This document shows positions 53,773 to 62,974 of a stretch of 64,000 nucleotides of DNA, piece by piece. Location of the stretch: NCBI RefSeq assembly GCF_031845265.1, contig NZ_JAVRBG010000004.1, positions 124,001 through 188,000 on the forward strand, given 5' to 3'. The position numbers and the translations under genes are program-made. The notes beneath the pieces are model-generated. The model saw nothing but the letters and a program-made list of their open reading frames with translations. It was not told where the DNA came from and did no database searches. Source of the stretch: Mesonia ostreae. GTDB lineage: Bacteria > Bacteroidota > Bacteroidia > Flavobacteriales > Flavobacteriaceae. Every line of letters begins with the position of its first letter. Position 1 is the stretch's first letter.

Positions 53773-55692
53773 ATGAAAAAAGCAATTAAACATTTATCGA
53801 TTTTCTGCTCGATCGCAGTATTGAGTATGACCGCAATTAGCTGTAGTAGTGACGACGATTCATCTAGCTCAGATGACAATGGATCAACTCCTTCTGCTGA
53901 ATTAAACGGAATGATCACTGAAGACACTACATTAGACTCTTCAGTAACTTATAATTTAACTGGTATTTTAAGTGTAGAAGAAGGAAACAAATTAACTATT
54001 CCTGCAGGAACTACGATTAACACTGGTACAGGAACAGATGTATATTTAGTCGTTCAAAAAGGTGCTCAAATAGATATTCAAGGTACTGCTAGTGCGCCTG
54101 TAAAAATGGGACCTACTACTGCCGGAGAATGGGGAGGAGTAGTAATCTTAGGTGATGCACAAACTACTGCTGGTACAAATGCTACTGCAGAAGTTGGAGG
54201 GCTTATTTATGGTGGTAACAACAGTTCTGATGACTCTGGTTCTATCGAATATTTAATCATCGAGCAGTCGGGAGCTCAAATTAACGCAGACTCTCAATAC
54301 AACGGATTAACACTTTACGCAGTAGGATCTGGAACGAACATTAGCAATATAGCTATCCTTAACGGAACTGATGACGGTATCGAATTTTTTGGTGGATCAG
54401 TAAATGCTTCTAACGTTTATGTAGAAAACTTAGAAGATGATGCGATTGATTGGACTGAAGGATGGAACGGAATCTTAACCAATACGTATGTTTTACATAG
54501 TGAAGGTGACTTCTCTACGGCAATTGAAGCTGACGGTGTAAATAACGATCCTCAAATCGTAAACTTTACGGCTGTTTCTCAAACAGGGGGAAAAGCTTTA
54601 CAATTTAAAGCACAATCTGGAGCAACTATTACTGGTTTATCTTTAAATGGTTATGACACTACTTTAGATTTTTCTGATGGTGGTCCTTTAGCTAATGTTT
54701 ATATCAATGGAGAAATAGCAGATTTAGCTAATGCTTATACTGGTCCGGCAACCGTAAACATAGAAGACTTTGCTTGGGTAGCTAATGCTGGAAGTGACAA
54801 CTTACTTAACGGATCTATTACTTCTGATAGGACTTTAGATGCTTCAGTAACTTATAACTTACAAGGTATTTTAAGTATCGAAAATGGAGCTTCTCTAACA
54901 ATCCCTGCAGGAACAACTATCGAAACAGGAACAGGAACAGATGTTTATATCGCTGTTCAAAAAGGAGGTCAAATTTTTATCGAAGGAACTGAATCTAACC
55001 CGGTAGTAATGGCTCCATCTTCAGAAGGAACTTGGGGAGGTTTGTTGTTATTAGGAAACGCTGTAACTACTGCAGGAACAAATGTAACTGCAGAAGTAGG
55101 AGGCCTTATCTATGGTGGTGATGACAGTACAGATAACTCTGGTTCTATTGAATATTTAATCATTAAGCAATCGGGAGCACAAATTAACGCTGATTCTCAA
55201 TATAATGGGTTGACGCTTTATGCGGTTGGTTCAGGAACAACAATCAATAACGTTGCTTTTATAGGTGGAGAAGATGATGGAATCGAGTTTTTTGGAGGTT
55301 CTGTTAACGCAACAAATGTTTACGTAAAAGACTTACAAGATGATGCTATTGACTGGACAGAAGGGTGGAATGGTACATTAACCAATACTTATGTATTACA
55401 TACAGAAAGCAATTTCTCAACCGCATTAGAAGCAGATGGAGATAACAACAATCCAACTATTACTAACTTTACTGCTGTTTCTCAAGCTGGTGGTAAAGCA
55501 TTACAGTTTAAAGCACAATCTGGAGCAACTATTACAGGTTTATCTTTAACAGGATACGACACAACTATAGATATGGCTGACGATGGACCTTTATCAAACG
55601 TTCAAATTGAAGGTGAAGATGCAAGTCTCTTAATGGATTATAATGTTCCCGCAACGGTAGAAGTTTCTGCTTTTTCTTGGACATTAAACTAA
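53773..55692 (+). CDS. surface lipoprotein with duplicated right-handed beta-helix-like domain
   Basis: 639 residues. Lipobox ends at Cys24 (MTAISC) followed by SSDDDSSSSDD, which fits the Ser plus acidic export signal for surface lipoproteins of Flavobacteriaceae. The mature part is two ~290-residue halves with very high mutual identity: each contains GTGTDVYxxVQKGxQI, TAEVGGLIYGG, SIEYLIIxQSGAQINADSQY, DDGIEFFGGSVNAxNVYV and DDAIDWTEGWNG. The short regular strands with Asn/Gly turns suggest a parallel beta-helix. It is cotranscribed with the TonB receptor. Ligand unknown; a binding or enzyme role in the receptor's uptake path is inferred from position. Confidence 0.82.
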   Translation: MKKAIKHLSIFCSIAVLSMTAISCSSDDDSSSSDDNGSTPSAELNGMITEDTTLDSSVTYNLTGILSVEEGNKLTIPAGTTINTGTGTDVYLVVQKGAQIDIQGTASAPVKMGPTTAGEWGGVVILGDAQTTAGTNATAEVGGLIYGGNNSSDDSGSIEYLIIEQSGAQINADSQYNGLTLYAVGSGTNISNIAILNGTDDGIEFFGGSVNASNVYVENLEDDAIDWTEGWNGILTNTYVLHSEGDFSTAIEADGVNNDPQIVNFTAVSQTGGKALQFKAQSGATITGLSLNGYDTTLDFSDGGPLANVYINGEIADLANAYTGPATVNIEDFAWVANAGSDNLLNGSITSDRTLDASVTYNLQGILSIENGASLTIPAGTTIETGTGTDVYIAVQKGGQIFIEGTESNPVVMAPSSEGTWGGLLLLGNAVTTAGTNVTAEVGGLIYGGDDSTDNSGSIEYLIIKQSGAQINADSQYNGLTLYAVGSGTTINNVAFIGGEDDGIEFFGGSVNATNVYVKDLQDDAIDWTEGWNGTLTNTYVLHTESNFSTALEADGDNNNPTITNFTAVSQAGGKALQFKAQSGATITGLSLTGYDTTIDMADDGPLSNVQIEGEDASLLMDYNVPATVEVSAFSWTLN

Positions 55693-55807
55693 AAATAGTT
55701 TTATTTTCTAACATTAAGAAAAAAAACTAAAAAACTTACTTACAGTTAAATGTACCCATAGAAAACAAAATTTTAGTAAAACTATAAGAATTAACTTCAC
55801 ATATGTG

Positions 55808-55815
55808 TATCTTTG
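55808..55815 (+). promoter_or_regulatory. -7 promoter box of the T9SS protein gene
   Basis: TATCTTTG, 28 bases upstream of the ATG at 55844, indicating a promoter separate from the receptor operon. Confidence 0.5.
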
Positions 55816-55843
55816 ATTATGTATAAATAAAATATCATTCATT

Positions 55844-57577
55844 ATGAAAAAAATTACTTTATTGATGTCATTTATGTTTATTGCATTAACATCTATGGCT
55901 CAAACACCTATTATCACCATGATTTCTGATGGGGATTGTGCTGGAGGAAATCCAAAAGTGCTAGAGGTTTTTGCGAACGGAACGGTAGATTTTTCTTTGT
56001 ATACCTTAGAAAATCAAACCAATGCCAATACTACTTGGGCTAACGGTCTTAATCTTTCTGACTTAGGAACGGTAACCGATGATTTTGTATATATTCATGC
56101 AGATGATCCTGCTTTTGCAGCAGAATTTCCTAGCGCTACAAATGTTTTATCCACTACATCAAGCGTAATGAGCTTTAATGGAGATGATAGAATTAGAATT
56201 ATTTTAGATGCTGACTCTTCTGTAATCGACCAATACGGAGTAGACGGTTTAGACGGCACTGGAGAAGCTTGGGAGTACAAAGATGGTTACGCTAAAAGAG
56301 CAAATAACACAACGCCCAATGGAACTTTTAACATAGCAGATTGGAATTATTCTAACGGCGCTTTAGACGGACTATGTGGAACAACTGGATTTGAAAATAT
56401 TATAGGGATTGGTACATTTACCCCAGGAACTTCTTCTTGTCCTTTAGTGATTGTTCTAGACACAGTAATTTGTGATACTGAAACTCAAGGAGCTACTTCA
56501 GACACGTACACAGCGACCGCTACTTTTACAGGTGGAGGAACTGAAACGTATACGTTTTCTATCAATGCAGGAACTGTAACCAGTCCAGATGATCCTTCTA
56601 CAATGCCTACTGGAAGTATTGTTGTAACTAACATCCCTGAAGGAACAGACCTAACCTATACCCTTACAAGTACAAACTGTAGTATTCAAGGAACAGTACC
56701 TTCTCCTTCTTGTGAGACAGCATCCAATGTTTCAGATATCGCTACATTAAGACAACTTCCTTTAAACGCAGTTTACACGCTTACAGGAGAAGCATTATTA
56801 ACTTACCAGCAATCGTTTAGAAACCAGAAATATATTGAAGATGCTACAGCTGCCATCTTAATAGATGATTCTGCAGGAAATATCTCTACTACTTATGCGA
56901 TTGCAGACGGGATTACAGGAATTACGGGAGAGCTAACAGAATATAACGGAACCATGCAGTTTATCCCAGAATCTGACCCTGGTGCTGCAACTTCTAACGG
57001 AAACACTTTGTCTCCGCAAGTAGTAACTATGACAGATTATATTGCGAATCCTCAAAACTACGAATCTGAATTAATCGCCTTCACCAATATTACTTTTGTA
57101 GACGGTGATGGTAGCGAAACATTTGATGTAGGAATGGATTATTTTTTCACTGACGGTGATCAGGTAGTTACTATGAGAACACAGTTTTATGACGCAGATT
57201 ATATTGGTGAGATTATTCCTGATACACAATTAACCAACCTTGTTGGAATTGCTGCTCTATTTGACGACGGTACCAATGTTATTCCGCAAATATTCCCAAG
57301 AAGCTTAGCAGATTTTGAAGCAGACTTGGCGGTAAGCAATAAAACTTTGACCAATGTAAGCTTATATCCTAACCCAACAAAAACTGGTTTTGTGACTATT
57401 AAAACTGCTTCTTCTGAAGTTGCCTCTATTGAAGTATATAACCTTTTAGGAAAGCAAGTAATCGCTCAAACCTTAACTAACAACACGTTAAATGTTTCTA
57501 GTTTGGCTAGCGGTGTTTATCTAGTAAAAGTTTCTGCGGAAGGAAAAACAGCTACTAAAAAATTAGTGATTAAATAA
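55844..57577 (+). CDS. T9SS-secreted protein with lamin-tail-like and DUF5689/OB-like regions
   Basis: 577 residues: signal peptide (MKKITLLMSFMFIALTSMAQ); an N-terminal lamin-tail-like domain (~22-195, KVLEVFANGTVDFSLYTLEN, DDRIRIILDADSSVIDQYG); a middle beta-domain; an OB/DUF5689-like region (~300-490, LRQLPLNAVYTLTGEALLTY, YIEDATAAILIDDSAG); and the T9SS type A sorting domain (NVSLYPNPTKTGFVTIKT ... VSSLASGVYLVKV, end KKLVIK). Lamin-tail plus OB-like regions are frequent in secreted nucleases and their companions, but no nuclease motif is visible here. It lies third in the TonB-receptor block with its own promoter and a terminator behind it. Confidence 0.82.
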   Translation: MKKITLLMSFMFIALTSMAQTPIITMISDGDCAGGNPKVLEVFANGTVDFSLYTLENQTNANTTWANGLNLSDLGTVTDDFVYIHADDPAFAAEFPSATNVLSTTSSVMSFNGDDRIRIILDADSSVIDQYGVDGLDGTGEAWEYKDGYAKRANNTTPNGTFNIADWNYSNGALDGLCGTTGFENIIGIGTFTPGTSSCPLVIVLDTVICDTETQGATSDTYTATATFTGGGTETYTFSINAGTVTSPDDPSTMPTGSIVVTNIPEGTDLTYTLTSTNCSIQGTVPSPSCETASNVSDIATLRQLPLNAVYTLTGEALLTYQQSFRNQKYIEDATAAILIDDSAGNISTTYAIADGITGITGELTEYNGTMQFIPESDPGAATSNGNTLSPQVVTMTDYIANPQNYESELIAFTNITFVDGDGSETFDVGMDYFFTDGDQVVTMRTQFYDADYIGEIIPDTQLTNLVGIAALFDDGTNVIPQIFPRSLADFEADLAVSNKTLTNVSLYPNPTKTGFVTIKTASSEVASIEVYNLLGKQVIAQTLTNNTLNVSSLASGVYLVKVSAEGKTATKKLVIK

Positions 57578-57598
57578 TCTTTCACTTAATTCATAATC

Positions 57599-57628
57599 AA
57601 AGCGTCTCATTTAAGAGGCGCTTTTTTT
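57599..57628 (+). terminator. terminator of the T9SS protein gene
   Basis: AAAGCGTCTC pairs with GAGGCGCTTT (one G-T) around a six-base loop, followed by a T-run. Confidence 0.85.
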
Positions 57629-57635
57629 ATTTTTG
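57628..57635 (+). promoter_or_regulatory. -7 promoter box of the LuxE-like gene
   Basis: TATTTTTG, 19 bases upstream of the ATG at 57655, directly behind the previous terminator. Confidence 0.55.
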
Positions 57636-57654
57636 CATTTCATCTCCATATAAA

Positions 57655-58635
57655 ATGTCTTTACAACAACGTATTTTCTCGATTACAAATGAAAACGAGT
57701 TTGAGAAAGTAGCTCTAGAGGTTTTTCAATATCAATATCAGAACAACGCGGTTTACAATGAGTTTTGTACTTATCTAAATAAAGACCAATCTTCAGTAAA
57801 GACTTTGAAAGATATTCCCTTTTTACCTATTGAGTTTTTTAAAACTAATAGAATTCTGGATCGAGATGCCACGCATGAAGAAATTTTTACTAGTAGCGGA
57901 ACCACTGGGAGCTTAGTAAGCAAACATTACGTAAAAGACCTACACCTCTATGAACAATCTTTCCTTAACGGATTTGAACAATTTTATGGAAAACTAGAAG
58001 ATTACGCCGTTTTAGCTCTACTTCCCGCCTATTTAGAGCGAAAAGGCTCTTCCCTAGTGTATATGGCGAACGACTTTATCAAAAAAAGCAAGTATCCAGA
58101 AAGTGGTTTTTATTTGAATAACTTAAAAGAGCTTACTCATACGCTTCAAGATTTAGAAGAAAGAGGGATTAAAACCTTACTTATTGGGGTTTCTTTTGCC
58201 CTATTAGATTTAGCAGAAAAATTTCCGCTTCAGCTAAAAAATACTATTGTAATGGAAACTGGGGGAATGAAAGGAAGGAGAAAAGAAATGATTAGAACGG
58301 AATTACACGAAATTTTAGCCCAAGCTTTTCAAGTGGATAAAATTCACAGTGAATATGGAATGACCGAATTACTTTCGCAAGCCTACTCTAAAGGTCAAGG
58401 AATATTTTCTTGTCCTAGTCATATGCATTTGCTTATTCGCGATCCTGAAGATGCACTGAGTTTACTTCCGCAGCAAAAAACAGGAGGTATTAATGTAATA
58501 GATTTAGCCAATCTTCATTCTTGCTCCTTTATAGCGACGCAAGATTTAGGAAAGCAAATAGGAGAAAACGAATTTGAGATTTTAGGGAGATTTGACGCTA
58601 GCGATATTAGAGGCTGTAACCTTATGCTGCTATAA
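57655..58635 (+). CDS. LuxE/PaaK-like acyl-activating protein
   Basis: 326 residues. The adenylate-forming loop TSSGTTGS lies at 79-86, with LPAYLERKGSSLVYM, METGGMKGRRKEM and SEYGMTELLSQAY further on, matching the LuxE acyl-protein synthetase group (ANL superfamily relatives). LuxE links fatty acid to itself in luciferase operons; here there is no lux gene around, and flavobacterial homologues probably activate an acyl group for another pathway. It is monocistronic, with its own -7 box and terminator. Confidence 0.82.
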   Translation: MSLQQRIFSITNENEFEKVALEVFQYQYQNNAVYNEFCTYLNKDQSSVKTLKDIPFLPIEFFKTNRILDRDATHEEIFTSSGTTGSLVSKHYVKDLHLYEQSFLNGFEQFYGKLEDYAVLALLPAYLERKGSSLVYMANDFIKKSKYPESGFYLNNLKELTHTLQDLEERGIKTLLIGVSFALLDLAEKFPLQLKNTIVMETGGMKGRRKEMIRTELHEILAQAFQVDKIHSEYGMTELLSQAYSKGQGIFSCPSHMHLLIRDPEDALSLLPQQKTGGINVIDLANLHSCSFIATQDLGKQIGENEFEILGRFDASDIRGCNLMLL

Positions 58636-58735
58636 TTTTGTTAAAGTTCTCTAAAGGCTGTAATAAAGCTATTTTTATTACGTCTTAATAAGAGCTAAGA
58701 TGAAAGTTTTTTCATAATAGATTGGTTAGTTAGTA

Positions 58736-58766
58736 GGAAACCCTAAGTGTAATGCTTAGGGTTTCC
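58736..58766. terminator. bidirectional terminator between the LuxE-like gene and tyrS
   Basis: GGAAACCCTAAG and CTTAGGGTTTCC form a perfect 12-bp stem with a seven-base loop, in the convergent spacer. Confidence 0.85.
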
Positions 58767-58835
58767 GTCTTTTATAAACTTACATCACTTTACATATATT
58801 GTCATAGTAGTAAATGAAATGAATATTTATGTAAA

Positions 58836-60131
58836 TTATACTACTTTCAAAATATACGTGTTTTTCTTTCCCTTGTTTATAATCACATAAGTATCGTTAA
58901 TAAGATCTTCTTTGGTAATCATATAATCTTCTTTTACTTTCTCTTTATTTACAGAGATAGCATTTTCTTTTAAAGCCCTTCTCGCTTCTCCATTACTCTT
59001 TAAAAAATTCGTCTCGGCTGCCAATGCTGCAATCATATCTAAACCATCTTCAATAAGTTGACGCTTTACTTCAGCTTGAGGCACGCCTTCAAAAATGTCT
59101 AAGAATGTTTTCTGATCCAAATTTCTTAAATCGCTAGCGGTACTTTTTCCAAACAATACATTAGAAGCTTTAATTGCATTATCTAAGTCCTCCTTAGAGT
59201 GCACCATGATCGTTACTTCTTCGGCGAGTTTCTTCTGTAATTGTCTTGCGTGCGGTGCTTCGTGATGCACTTTAATAAGATTTTCTATCTCGTCTTGTGA
59301 TAAAAAGGTGAAAATTTTAATGTATTTAGCCGCATCTTCATCACTTGTATTTAACCAATATTGGTAAAACTTGTACGGGGAAGTTCTTTCCGTATCCAAC
59401 CAGATATTTCCTCCTTCGGTTTTCCCAAATTTGGTTCCGTCTGCTTTCGTAATTAAAGGACAAGTAATAGCAAAGCCTTTCCCATTTCCTATTCTTCGTA
59501 TCAATTCAGTTCCGGTAGTGATGTTTCCCCACTGGTCACTTCCTCCCATTTGTAAACTACACTCGTGTTGATTGTATAAATGCAAAAAGTCATAGCCTTG
59601 CAGCAATTGGTAGGTGAATTCCGTAAAGCTCATTCCTTCTTTAGATTCCGAAGAAAGTCTTTTCTTTACAGAATCTTTTGCCATCATATAGTTTACGGTA
59701 ATGTGTTTTCCTACATCTCTCGCAAATTCTAAGAAACTGAAATCTTTCATCCAGTCATAATTATTCACTAATACGGCTCCGTTTTCCTCTTGCTGCGAAA
59801 AATCTAAAAAGCGCTCTAATTGTGCCTTAATTGCTGCTTGGTTATGCGCCAGCGCTTCTTCATCTAATAAATTTCTTTCTTTAGATTTCCCAGAAGGATC
59901 ACCAATCATTCCCGTTGCACCACCTATTAAAGCGTAAGGCTTATGCCCAGAAAGTTGAAAGTGCCTTAACATCATTACGCCCACCAAATGACCAATGTGT
60001 AAAGAATCTGCCGTAGGATCAATTCCTACATAAGCGGCACGCATCTTTTCTTGTAAATGTTCTTCTGTTCCTGGCATGGCGTCATGCAGCATTCCTCTCC
60101 AAGTTAATTCTTGTACAAAATTTTTGGTCAT
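58836..60131 (-). CDS. tyrS: tyrosyl-tRNA synthetase
   Basis: 431 residues of a class I synthetase: PTADSLHIGHLVGV with HIGH at 45-48, the tyrosine-site QMGGSDQWGNIT segment, KFGKTEGG as the KMSKS-equivalent loop, and a C-terminal S4 RNA-binding domain (from ~360; RRALKENAISVNKEKV). Normal length for bacterial TyrRS of the TyrS type. A minus-strand TATCTTTG box lies at 60160-60167, 29 bases upstream of the ATG. It converges with the LuxE-like gene. Confidence 0.97.
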   Translation of the reverse strand: MTKNFVQELTWRGMLHDAMPGTEEHLQEKMRAAYVGIDPTADSLHIGHLVGVMMLRHFQLSGHKPYALIGGATGMIGDPSGKSKERNLLDEEALAHNQAAIKAQLERFLDFSQQEENGAVLVNNYDWMKDFSFLEFARDVGKHITVNYMMAKDSVKKRLSSESKEGMSFTEFTYQLLQGYDFLHLYNQHECSLQMGGSDQWGNITTGTELIRRIGNGKGFAITCPLITKADGTKFGKTEGGNIWLDTERTSPYKFYQYWLNTSDEDAAKYIKIFTFLSQDEIENLIKVHHEAPHARQLQKKLAEEVTIMVHSKEDLDNAIKASNVLFGKSTASDLRNLDQKTFLDIFEGVPQAEVKRQLIEDGLDMIAALAAETNFLKSNGEARRALKENAISVNKEKVKEDYMITKEDLINDTYVIINKGKKNTYILKVV

Positions 60132-60159
60132 GGTTGTATAATTTAGTTTTACCGAAAGA

Positions 60160-60167
60160 CAAAGATA
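60160..60167 (-). promoter_or_regulatory. -7 promoter box of tyrS
   Basis: Minus-strand TATCTTTG, 29 bases upstream of the tyrS start. Confidence 0.55.
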
Positions 60168-60213
60168 TGAGAAACTGAAAATTTTCCTATTAGGAATTCG
60201 CTATATTTACCGC

Positions 60214-61233
60214 ATGATTTTAGTTAGCGGAGCCACAGGTTTGGTAGGAAGTCACCTTCTTGTCCAACTTTTAGAATTAGACCAGCCCATTAGGGCGATG
60301 TATAGGAAAGAACAAAAAATAGCTTACACTAAAAAGCTGCTGTTTTCTTGTTACCCAAAGCTTACTTCTGCTCAATGGAATCGTATTGAATGGGTAGAAA
60401 CACATTTAGAAAATATACCTCAACTTTCTGATGTATTTCAGGGGGTACAACAAGTGTATCATTGCGCAGGTTATATTTCCTACAATCCTTCTGATAGTGA
60501 ATATAAAAAACTACGGAAGATAAATATTGAAGGCACCGCAAATATGGTGAATCTAGCGCTGAGTAATTCCGTAAAGAAATTTTGCTACGTGAGTTCTATT
60601 GCCACTCTAGGAAGTGAACTGAAGCAGAAAGCAATCAATGAAGAATCGCCGCGTAATCATGAAAATAAATTTGACAATTACTCCATCACCAAGTTTGGAG
60701 GAGAAATGGAAGTTTGGCGAGCCTCTCAAGAAGGATTAAATGTCGTTATCGTAAACCCAGGTGTCATCCTAGGAGCTGGATTTTGGGAAAGTGGCAGCGG
60801 TTTGCTTTTTAGTAAAGTAAATAAGGGGTTGCGTTATTATATTCCGCTTATCACAGGCTTTGTAGATGTGAGAGATGTGGCAAAAGCCATGATTTTATTA
60901 ATGAATTCTTCCGTAAAGCAAGAACGTTTTATTTTGGTAGCAGAAAGTATATCTTTTAAAGAGGTACTACAACACATTGCCAATGAAATTGGAGTTACTC
61001 CTCCTAAAAAGAGGCTTCAACCTTGGATGGTAAAAATAGGTTGGATTTTTCAATGGTTAGGAAGAATATTTTTTGGAACACATCAAGAAATAACTAAGCT
61101 TTCTATAAAAGCAGCTTTTAACACCACTATTTATAGTTCGGCTAAAATTAAAAAATCATTAGATTTTAAATTTAACTCTATTGAAAAGACTATAGCCAGA
61201 GTTGGTAAAAGCTACGCAGAAAAGGATATTTAA
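60214..61233 (+). CDS. NAD-dependent epimerase/dehydratase family protein (extended SDR)
   Basis: 339 residues with the nucleotide-binding GATGLVG at 6-12, a catalytic YSITK (Tyr156, Lys160), FCYVSSIATLGS upstream and VNPGVILGAGFWESGSG after it, the layout of extended SDR enzymes of the dihydroflavonol-reductase/NAD-epimerase type. Exact reaction unknown; similar flavobacterial proteins are broadly annotated. The stop overlaps the convergent DUF4296 gene by four bases (61230-61233). Confidence 0.88.
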   Translation: MILVSGATGLVGSHLLVQLLELDQPIRAMYRKEQKIAYTKKLLFSCYPKLTSAQWNRIEWVETHLENIPQLSDVFQGVQQVYHCAGYISYNPSDSEYKKLRKINIEGTANMVNLALSNSVKKFCYVSSIATLGSELKQKAINEESPRNHENKFDNYSITKFGGEMEVWRASQEGLNVVIVNPGVILGAGFWESGSGLLFSKVNKGLRYYIPLITGFVDVRDVAKAMILLMNSSVKQERFILVAESISFKEVLQHIANEIGVTPPKKRLQPWMVKIGWIFQWLGRIFFGTHQEITKLSIKAAFNTTIYSSAKIKKSLDFKFNSIEKTIARVGKSYAEKDI

Positions 61234-61634
61234 AGACTATCTGCCTCCCTTTTTCCTTTAATTTTGGAATCCTGCATGGCTTTACTTCTTTCTTCATAAA
61301 GACTATCAATGATCTTTTTTTCTGCTTCCAGCTTGGTAATTACGCGTTCGTAAATTCTTGTATTTGTTGCAAAGTCTTCTGCATAGTAATTACTACTTTC
61401 GGCCAGTTGCATGCTGTCTACTTGATATTTTTCAAAAATTAAATCTTTAGCTTTTACCTTTCTGAGCTCGTAATAGTTTTTATTTTTACTAATGACTGCA
61501 TCCATTTTTTGAAGGTCAACCAATAAATTAACCATTTTATCTTCTGGAATAAGATTTTTAGGTTTAAGCGCTTTATTTACATCTTGACAAGCTGTAAATA
61601 GTACAAGTGAAAGTAAAAGTATTTTAATTTTCAT
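61230..61634 (-). CDS. DUF4296 lipoprotein
   Basis: 134 residues with a lipoprotein signal (MKIKILLLSLVLFTAC, Cys16) and the DUF4296 core: KPKNLIPEDKMVNLLVDLQK, a YQVDSMQLAESSNYYAED segment and a charged C-terminal helix. The family is confined to Bacteroidota and has no known function. The start overlaps the pyrC stop by one base (TAATG at 61634), so it is translationally coupled in a dpm1-pyrC-DUF4296 run; this gene order is common in the family. Confidence 0.88.
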   Translation of the reverse strand: MKIKILLLSLVLFTACQDVNKALKPKNLIPEDKMVNLLVDLQKMDAVISKNKNYYELRKVKAKDLIFEKYQVDSMQLAESSNYYAEDFATNTRIYERVITKLEAEKKIIDSLYEERSKAMQDSKIKGKREADSL

Positions 61635-62974
61635 TACCTCTCAAACATTAAACGTTCCCCATTCTTTACGTCTAAAACTTTAAAGTTTTTATACACCAAT
61701 TTTCCATTCACAAAGGTATGCGTGATTCTAGATTTGAAGGTAGTTTTTTCAAACGGTGACCAACCGCATTTATATAGAATATTATCATTTTGAACGGTCC
61801 AGGGCGCGTTTGGATCTACCAAAACAAGATCTGCTTTATAGCCTTCTCTAATGTAACCTCTTTTCTCTATCTGAAATAAAATTGCAGGGTTATGACACAT
61901 CTTCTCCACAATCTTAGGAAGACTTATTTGGTCTTTATGGTAAAACTCTAACATTGCCGGTAAAGCGTGTTGCACTAAAGGCCCACCACTTGGTGCTTTT
62001 GTATAGACTTGATCCTTTTCTTCTTTGGTATGCGGTGCGTGATCTGTCGCGATCACATCTAATTTATTATCCAATAATGCTTTGAATAAAGCTTTTTGAT
62101 CTTTCTCTGTTTTTACTGCAGGATTCCATTTAATTCGGGTTCCTTTCTTCTCGTAATCTGTATCATTAAACCAAAGGTGGTGGATACAAACCTCTGCCGT
62201 TATCTTTTTGTCTTTTAGAGCCTTTTTTCCGTCAAAGAGACTCAACTCTTTTGCTGTACTAACGTGAAAGACATGCAATCTAGCTCCTGTTTTTTTAGCT
62301 AATTTTACAGCTTTTGAAGAAGATAAGTAACAAGCTTCTGCGCTTCTTATCTTGGGATGATACACCATTGGTATATCGTCTCCGAATTCTTCTTTGTGTT
62401 TTGCCAAATTGTCTTTTATGGTCTGTTCATCTTCACAATGTACGGCAATGAGAACAGGAGAATTTTTAAAAATCTCTTCTAACACTTTTTCATCATCAAC
62501 CAACATGTTTCCCGTAGAAGAACCTAGAAATAATTTTAGCGCCGGAGTATTTTTTGGGTTAATCTTTTTTATTTCCTCTAGATTGTCATTGGTGCCGCCA
62601 AACATAAAGGAATAGTTGGCCACAGAGTTTTCTTTTGCTATAGCAAATTTTTCTTCTAATAAATCTATGGTGACTGTTTGCGGATTGGTATTAGGCATTT
62701 CTATAAAAGAGGTAATTCCTCCCGCAACTGCAGCTCTAGACCCGAATGAGATATCTTCTTTATAAGTAAGTCCTGGCTCTCTAAAATGAACTTGATCGTC
62801 TATAATGCCAGGCAATAAAAACTGGCCTTCGGCATCTATAACTTTTACATCGTGAGATTTTACACTTATAATGTCTGCCACTTCTTTAATAAGATCATCT
62901 TCGATGTAAACTTCGCCATCTTTGACAACACCTTCATTAACTAGCTTCGCATTTTTAATCAATATCTTTCTCAT
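61634..62974 (-). CDS. pyrC: dihydroorotase (type I)
   Basis: 446 residues of the amidohydrolase superfamily, catalysing ring closure of carbamoyl-aspartate in pyrimidine synthesis. Motifs: GIIDDQVHFREPGLTYKED (57-75), SFIEMPNTNPQTV, HVFHVSTA, and ATDHAPHT with the catalytic Asp, then the C-terminal GYKADLVLVD. In the metal site the usual DxHxH is DDQVH, so the first histidine (position 61) is glutamine; I recall this as the usual form in Bacteroidota, so it need not mean loss of activity. The start overlaps the upstream glycosyltransferase's stop (ATGA). Confidence 0.93.
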   Translation of the reverse strand: MRKILIKNAKLVNEGVVKDGEVYIEDDLIKEVADIISVKSHDVKVIDAEGQFLLPGIIDDQVHFREPGLTYKEDISFGSRAAVAGGITSFIEMPNTNPQTVTIDLLEEKFAIAKENSVANYSFMFGGTNDNLEEIKKINPKNTPALKLFLGSSTGNMLVDDEKVLEEIFKNSPVLIAVHCEDEQTIKDNLAKHKEEFGDDIPMVYHPKIRSAEACYLSSSKAVKLAKKTGARLHVFHVSTAKELSLFDGKKALKDKKITAEVCIHHLWFNDTDYEKKGTRIKWNPAVKTEKDQKALFKALLDNKLDVIATDHAPHTKEEKDQVYTKAPSGGPLVQHALPAMLEFYHKDQISLPKIVEKMCHNPAILFQIEKRGYIREGYKADLVLVDPNAPWTVQNDNILYKCGWSPFEKTTFKSRITHTFVNGKLVYKNFKVLDVKNGERLMFER

